Positions 58,615 through 64,000 of a stretch of 64,000 nucleotides of DNA are shown here, in pieces. A model generated the notes under the pieces. That model did no database searches, was not told the DNA's origin, and was given only the letters and a program-made list of their open reading frames with translations. The stretch lies in the NCBI GenBank assembly GCA_036898135.1, contig CM072513.1, positions 85,790,008-85,854,007 on the forward strand. Direction: 5' to 3'. This DNA comes from Oncomelania hupensis (taxonomy: Eukaryota; Mollusca; Gastropoda; Littorinimorpha; Pomatiopsidae). Within the stretch, counting starts at the first letter, position 1; the number at the start of each line of letters is the position of its first letter. The position numbers and the translations under genes were made by a program.

Positions 58615-59294
58615 TCAAAGGAAACTAAACAGAAGCTTTCTTTCCATGTCATTCACAGGTGCAGACTGGCTGTTGCAAGATAGGTTCAAGGGCCGGTCTG
58701 GATGTGATGATAGCTTTTGATGTTTATTAGGTTGTTGAAAACCGAGAACATTGGCTTGTGCTGGCATTGGGCTTTTGTCACATTTCTTCATCGATGGGAG
58801 ATGCCTCTGGTTACCCAAAACTGGGTCACTAAGGCTGTGGTAGCGTTGATGATTCCCGTTAACGACAGAGGAGTAAAGAGGACGGGTAGTTTGGGTCTGC
58901 GTGCGATCACACCAGAAGTTATTGGTAGACTGTGATTGAAACTTTGCTGTGGACTTAGAAACTGCCCCAGTAGTCTGGTGGGGTTGCATGTTTCCTTCAT
59001 GCTGATGAGGTTGACTGCGAATCTGAGTTTTGGGTGGTACGATATCGCTTCTTTTGGAGTAGGATCTTTTGATGTTGATGGCTAGACCACTACTACCTCG
59101 GGTGTTGGGGTGGATTTGGTCTCTGAACCATCCTGTCTTGATCTTGCCCGAGTAAGTATAGAAGACCGCATCGTTGTCAACAAGATATAGGCCATCAAAT
59201 TGTTCACACACCTTTCTCATGCAGATGTTTGATTCATCAATGCAAGTATTGATGTGTACATGGTTTTTACATAGTGGGAGGATAGTGAACAGCA
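58615..59294 (-). pseudogene. ORF1 of LINE H, C-terminal half
   Basis: 226 codons, same protein as the next entry after a one-base loss in an A-run near 59298. LPLCKNHVHINTCIDESN, FDGLYLVDNDAVFY and WFRDQIHPNTRGSSGLA (about 59095-59140), where D-x-x-H gives the Asp and His of the SGNH-hydrolase triad. A Gln/Ser/Pro-rich tail of about 130 residues follows, probably for RNA binding. Confidence 0.85.
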
Positions 59295-60050
59295 TTATTT
59301 TTGCTTTTGGAAAGCATCGTCGGCACTGCGATATAATAGTGCGCCATATGTTGTATTGCCCAATACATGACCGCGTTTACAGTCGTTGATACCAACATGC
59401 AAAACGAGGGTATTGATGTCATTGTGGGCAGTTGTCCCTTTCAGCATATTCATAAGCGATGACCTGTCTAGCCCAGAAACAGATAACACTTGAGTGGTCT
59501 CATTCGCTACCGACATTTTATTTCCATTTAGACCAGCAACAACAGAGTCCCCTAAGATAAGTGTCTTGGCATCTGGCTGGAGATCTGTAAGCTGTAGCCA
59601 GTCTTCATTGGATATTTCAATGTTAGCATAAGGAGTGGTAGCTTCAGATGGACGATGGCTCCTGCATCGAGTAAATGTTGTTGAATCATCCTTGATAGCT
59701 ATGTTGGAGGTGTTGGTGATCTTCAAACAAACTGGGCCAATTTCATCATCACCATCATCGGATACGACTTCTACGGCTTTTTGCTGAGGCCTGTCCAGCA
59801 TAGATGTGGGGTCTAGGTCATTTGTGACAGGCAGCTTGGACCGAGGTTTTGGTGTGGGTCGTTTGACCTTCTCAAGAGACTTGCAGGGATGGTTCAGTTG
59901 GGTGTCAGGGGTAGGTCTCCTTATTTTGTGCACTAGACGCGAGTCAGGTTGTGCAGGCTGACACTGAGCGCCAGAGTTATTAGTTAATACAGTTCTCAGG
60001 TCGTCTAATTCAATTTTAGTGTGGTTTCGAGTTTCTCGCAGCATTGACCT
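59295..60050 (-). pseudogene. ORF1 of LINE H, N-terminal half with SGNH-esterase start
   Basis: A low-complexity N-terminal region with KVKRPTPKPRSKLP precedes TLILGDSVVAGLNGNKM (GDS nucleophile Ser at about 59545-59553) and LVLHVGINDCKRG (GxND Asn block, about 59380-59400). With the D-x-x-H in the other half all catalytic residues are present. Esterase-type ORF1 is known in CR1/L2-group LINEs. The Ser-Leu repeat further upstream comes from a GA microsatellite, so the true start is uncertain. Confidence 0.85.
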
Positions 60051-60062
60051 GAGAGAGAGAGT

Positions 60063-60148
<86 letters not shown>
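60050..60148 (+). repeat. (GA)n microsatellite
   Basis: GA run with few interruptions at the 5' edge of LINE H. Confidence 0.95.
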
Positions 60149-60150
<2 letters not shown>

Positions 60151-60389
60151 ATGGTATAAATTCCATAGTTGTGGCAGAAAGGCGAACCCATTTCCACATC
60201 TGACGTTTTTGGATTACATCATAGGTTGCTTGCGTCACCGTTTTCCCGTCCTCTTGGTTTGTAGTTCGTTTATGTTGATTTTATTATCGGCTTGACGCGT
60301 GAATTAATTATCACATTTGCCTCTTCTTTTGTCCGCGTAAACTATTCGGTGATGATAATGGTGATGATGATGATGATGGTGTTGCTGTT

Positions 60390-60420
<31 letters not shown>

Positions 60421-61185
60421 ATTGCTGTCTTTTAAGGCGCAGGACTTCATAATACAGTCATGCTCAATGCGCGTGATGAACCACAGTAGGAGCCCAGCCA
60501 CCAGTCATACAATCCTATTTACACACAACAGAAAGCCTGGTGTATAGGGATGTCACAGTTGAAAGAGGTGTTAATGACAAGTCAAGTAAATGAAATCAAT
60601 TTAGAAAGGTGAAATTACTTTATACTTTAAACCCCAAATGGTTAGTTAACTTCAGTGTAGAAAGAGGATTATTGTTGAACTTTGGATGAACAATTAGAAA
60701 TGGAACTTATATATCGAGGAGGGGGGAGGGGGGTGGATAGGGGATCTTCATTGCGTTATAATTCCTTTTTCTACAATTTTTGATGTTGCGACATTTAATT
60801 ATTCTAATTATGCGACAGTGTCAAAATGGGTAACGCTCAAACGTGCCTGGCAGGGTTACGGTTTTAAGGCATTTGTGACATACGTTGCAACAAATCTCTT
60901 TTGACAACAAATGCGCAATGACGGGCATATTAAACGAGGGTCGCGACTGTAACTGCAATAAATGAGGACAGTGGTGAATAGTCTGATCATAATAAAACAG
61001 CAAAGTCTACTATTCGTTCCTACATGTTTTAAATATACTTTGATTGTTCTACCGTTAAAGGTTTATTTATGATTATTTTATTTATTAATTTATTATTATT
61101 TTATTTATTATTGTATTTATTTACTGTATTTATATGTCTTTTCCAGTCGAAATGAACCAACGCACACACACGCACACGCACACAT
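60149..61185. other. No gene; GAT/GCT trinucleotide run
   Basis: Mixed GAT/GCT units at about 60350-60422. The rest shows nothing recognised; ORFs are short. Confidence 0.4.
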
Positions 61186-61189
61186 ACAC

Positions 61190-61440
61190 ACACACAGTCC
61201 ATAAAAATGCATTCTTATAATGACTTCCAGAAATCCCACATTGGTTGCATTGACATTTTGGGACATGTCCTCATTTTTAAGTGCTTTAAAGTTTCCCCAC
61301 ACTAACGCTAAAACTAACCCTAACCCTAACCATAACGGAGCATTGTTTTGAGGTTAAAATAATGAGGTGTGTCAAAACAAAGTATGCAGATGTTCCCTAG
61401 TTTGTCCAAATAGCGCCGTGTCTACAAACCCCACTCACTT
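61190..61440 (+). repeat. CCCTAA-bearing interspersed repeat, fourth unit
   Basis: AATGACTTCCAGAAATCCCAC, a TTGACATTTTGGGACATG block, CTAACCCTAACCCTAACC at about 61313 and GTCAAAACAAAGTATGC, in the same order as the units at 39640-40700. Confidence 0.75.
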
Positions 61441-62018
61441 TCTAAAACCACATAATGAGGTGTTATCTACTTTAATCAAGCCGTTTTACCAAGGCACCAA
61501 TTCATTCCTCTTCGTAATGAGGACTTTGACCAAGCTACAGGTTATGTGTTATACAGGTTTTTTATTGACACCAGTGATGTCTGTAGATTATACACTTAAG
61601 TTACGTGATACAGTAGCCTTGTGCTTGCATACTTTATTCATGAATACCATAGCACAAATATTTGTCCTTCAAAGTGGCTGGCATTTTCGTAGACAGCACT
61701 GCCACCTGGTAGTCCTGACGTGACGTGCAAGCGAAGGACATCAGTATTGTCCGTGAGGACGCCTTAAAGAGAATCCTTGTATTTCTGACTATATTCGGCA
61801 TTCCTTAAAAGCAACACGCCGGCAAGTGCAGAAGTTTTGGCATGACCACTCTGTGACGAATTGTTACAAATTATACTATAATTATTTCATAAAATTCTTA
61901 TAAACAAAATATTACAGAAAATAAACACGAGATAGAAGCGAATGGTTAGTGTAAGGAAGTTCAAAATGTGTGACAATGTGAATCGAAAAGGCCTATTTAT
62001 TATTTATTATTTATTTAT
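61441..62018. other. No recognised feature
   Basis: The 118-codon ORF 61367-61723 has no family signal. Confidence 0.4.
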
Positions 62019-62450
62019 TTAATCGTTCTTATATAGCGCTTTTCCAGCTCAAGAGCTGCTCAAGGCGCTGGCCGATACAGGATCTAACTCAAGCCGCCCG
62101 AGACGCCCACCCGCAGCCTTTGGGCGCATGGTCTGACGCCCGGACAACTGAGCACAATCCTGGGCAGCCATGGATGGGGGAGAAGGACCTAGGTGCATGC
62201 TGGGTGTTTTCTTGTCACCGGCACTCACCCGTCTAGGACATGAGCGTCAGGATCATAAAAGTCCGTTATGATGGAATGTATGCGACACAGACTAGACCTC
62301 GGTTTATACTCTCATCCGAAGGAGTAGGAAAACAGGAGTAAAGTGTCTTTCCCAGGGACACAACACAATGGCCCGGCCAGGGCTCGAACCCGGGACGTTC
62401 CGATCCGCAAGCCGAAGCACTACCATTAGACCACAGTGCCTCCACCATTG
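62019..62450 (-). mobile_element. tRNA-derived SINE ending in TATAGCGC, minus strand
   Basis: Minus-strand head with A box (GTGGTCTAATGG) and B box (GGGTTCGAGCCC) at about 62385-62435. The body includes CCTAGACGGGTGAGTGCC and CACCCAGCATGCACC. The 3' end is CTTGAGCTGGAAAAGCGC, then TATATAAG and a TTTA-type tail. About 430 bp. A second copy in plus orientation is at 63422-64000, with fragments at 33416 and 44028. Confidence 0.82.
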
Positions 62451-62694
62451 AGGTTGGGGGACTCAGTCTACATTTTAAAAGCTCTATAAATGTATACTGC
62501 TCCTGAACTTTTCGGCTTGAGTTAGATCCCGAATGGGCCGGCACCTTCAGCAGCTCTTTAGCTCAAAAATGCGCTTTATAAAAACCATTACATAAATAAA
62601 ATGACATTAATACACGTAAGCTACTTTTTCTTCTTTTTGATATATCCTGATGTACGTAGTAACCTACTTGGGTCACGCTGTCTCGATGTAAAGG

Positions 62695-63200
62695 ATAGAA
62701 AAAATTACTTTCTTTGACTTATAGAAGGCATACGATCCTTTGAGTACACCGGAGCCGTGTTCACACTGGCAAAGACTTGTACAAAAAGGATGCATGCACA
62801 ACACGCTATGTGCGAGGGGCCGGGTAGCTCAGTTGGTAAGAGCGTCTTGCTAGTAACCGAAAGGTCGCTGGTTCGAATCCCGGATTGGTCAACGTGTGAT
62901 CATATTATTTTCCCCTTTACCAACAACTGGCCCGCTGGTGTCAGTATAAATCGGTCCAGTAGTCACCTATTTGCGAAAGTGTCGTGTGACTATAATCTAC
63001 ATACAAACAAACACGCTATGTGCGTCAGGAACATATTATTCACATTGGGATGGGTAAGATTACAGTACCCCAACTTTGACATGGGTGTTACTGCAAGGAA
63101 GTGTACTCTCACCTGCACGTGTTTACATATTCTATGCCATTGAAAAGAACGTTTTTTGTTCAAGGGACCTTTTCACCTTGTATGCAGATGATTTAACAGT
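62695..63200 (+). pseudogene. Decayed LINE RT, interrupted by a SINE
   Basis: Left part (62700-62745) reads ITFFDL-stop-KAYDPL, the FxDxxKAYD block. Right part (63080-63198) reads GVLLQGSVLSPARVYIFYAI and FTLYADDLT, the QGSVLSP block and the catalytic YADD. The SINE at 62815-63010 sits between them with a 14-bp target duplication. Confidence 0.7.
62815..63010 (+). mobile_element. tRNA-derived SINE (Thr-like head), second young copy, 14-bp TSD
   Basis: Nearly identical to 16047-16251. The flanks ACACGCTATGTGCG at 62801-62814 and 63011-63024 are identical. Tail of CAAA units. Confidence 0.92.
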
Positions 63201-63421
63201 ATGAAAACACTAACGAAAATAGGCATTTTAAGTCCAACAGCTTGAACTCATTAAAACTGTTAAACCACACCACAGCAACAGAAATTCAAAATGGGGATGG
63301 TAGTAATTATTACGTAACGTGGAATACAATGTGTACAAGTAGTACTAAAGGAGAGGCGGAAAAAAATAAATAAAAATTAAATGAGTCAGGATCGAGGGTG
63401 TGAACAGTGAAAAGCGAACTT

Positions 63422-64000
63422 TAAAGATCCTGACTCTCATGTCCTAGACGGGTGAGTGCCTACTATACCAAAACACTCAGCAAGCACAACCCGGTTGCCC
63501 AGGATAGGGCTCAGTTGCCTGGGCGCCAGACTGTGCGCCAAAAGGCTGCAAGTGAGCGCCTCGGGTTGCTTTCAATCTAATCCAATCCTGTGTCCACTTG
63601 TATGGCGCACCACGCCACGTCGCAGAGACATGCTCATACATGCTCCAGTTACATGTAGATCTTGTGTCCACTTGTATGGCGCACCACGCCACGTCGCACA
63701 GACATGCTCATACATGCTCCAGTTAGATCTTGTGTCCACTTGTATGGCGCACCACGCCACGTCGCACAGACATGCTCATACATGCTCCAGTTAGATCTTG
63801 TGTCCACTTGCACGGCGCACCACGCCACGTCGCAGAGACATGCTCATACATGCTCCAGTTAGATCTTGTGTCTACTTGTATGGCGGACAACGCCACGTCG
63901 CACAAACATGCTCATACATGCTCCAGTTAGATCTTGTGTCGGTCCGCGCCTTGTGCAGTTCTTGAACTGGAAAAGCGCTCTATGACAATGATGGGATAAA
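63422..64000 (+). mobile_element. TATAGCGC-type SINE (plus strand) expanded by a 68-bp tandem array
   Basis: Left part (63422-63588) matches the body of the SINE at 62019-62450 (CTCATGTCCTAGACGGGTGAG, GGGCGCCAGACTGTGCGCC). The right part after 63940 resumes it (GCGCCTTGTGCAGTTCTTG, GGAAAAGCGCTCTATGA). Between them lies the array. The head with the A and B boxes is missing. Confidence 0.82.
63588..63945 (+). repeat. 68-bp minisatellite, five copies
   Basis: Unit CTTGTGTCCACTTGTATGGC through GTCGCACAGACATGCTC to CAGTTAGAT. The first copy is five bases longer and the others differ at single positions. The ORFs on both strands at 68-bp steps come from the array. Confidence 0.95.

Larger units (their letters stand above)
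54860..60050 (-). mobile_element. Nearly full-length CR1/L2-like LINE with esterase ORF1 (copy H)
   Basis: Minus-strand order: ORF1 (60050-58615) with an SGNH-esterase domain, a roughly 500-base spacer, ORF2 endonuclease (58078-57104), RT (57089-55850), C-terminal domain (55730-55330) and 3' UTR (to about 54860). About 5 kb. Damage is limited to a few single-base frameshifts, mostly in A or T runs, and one stop (56147), so the copy is fairly young. The 5' end is a GA microsatellite and may be truncated there. Confidence 0.85.

Noticed and set aside
61367..61723. 118-residue ORF
   Set aside because: Begins inside the CCCTAA-bearing repeat and has no recognisable domain.

Overview
The window is nuclear DNA of an animal. 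It has spliced exons with GT/AG borders, a dense population of LINEs, tRNA-derived SINEs, LTR elements and cut-and-paste transposons, many microsatellites, and no prokaryotic gene layout. The mix of families (RTE-like, CR1/L2-like with an esterase ORF1, I-like with RNase H, PR-IN-ordered Gypsy, CCCTAA-bearing repeats) suggests a marine lophotrochozoan such as a gastropod mollusc. That placement is inference from repeat style, not from a marker gene.

Only two cellular genes can be supported. The last exon of a GTPBP10-like Obg-family GTPase ends at 367 on the plus strand. A small six-exon gene for a Lys/Ser-rich, probably nuclear protein runs on the minus strand from the ATG at 21941 to a stop at 8021. 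Its exon phases fit throughout (1,1,0,0,0), giving about 201 codons. Its introns are filled with mobile DNA: a mariner with both ends, a 2.7-kb transposon carrying an OTU-protease-like ORF, SINE pieces, two RTE-like LINE copies, and a 5S-rRNA-like fragment.

From about 22.6 kb to the end the sequence is almost entirely nested repeats. 22.8-31.0 kb: an I-like LINE with RNase H on the minus strand, joined to an RTE-like copy and interrupted by a 267-bp MITE and by a transposon with a THAP exon. 32-34.4 kb: microsatellites, a tRNA-SINE and an LTR piece. 34.4-38.7 kb: a Gypsy-type element with matching CAATG target duplications, a 974-codon Gag-PR-IN ORF, and a deleted 3' half. 38.8-45.4 kb: telomere-like repeats, three further LTR copies of the same family, and two RTE-like copies. 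45.4-47.0 kb: a second THAP-exon transposon. 47-54.8 kb: microsatellites, LINE 3' ends, a diverged satellite and a solo LTR of another family. 54.9-60.1 kb: a nearly complete CR1/L2-like LINE with an SGNH-esterase ORF1. 60-64 kb: SINEs, one inserted in an RT relic with a perfect target duplication and one carrying a 68-bp tandem array.

The elements explain one another in places. A roughly 600-bp repeat (at least four copies) shares its 3' tail with the I-like LINE, as expected if the LINE enzyme mobilises it. The two near-identical tRNA-SINEs with intact target duplications imply recent activity. The candidates for undescribed systems are the OTU-bearing transposon (12046-14750) with its eight repeated CATGTCAGTTAC motifs, the THAP-exon transposon pair, and the heat-shock-element-like array in the Gypsy leader.
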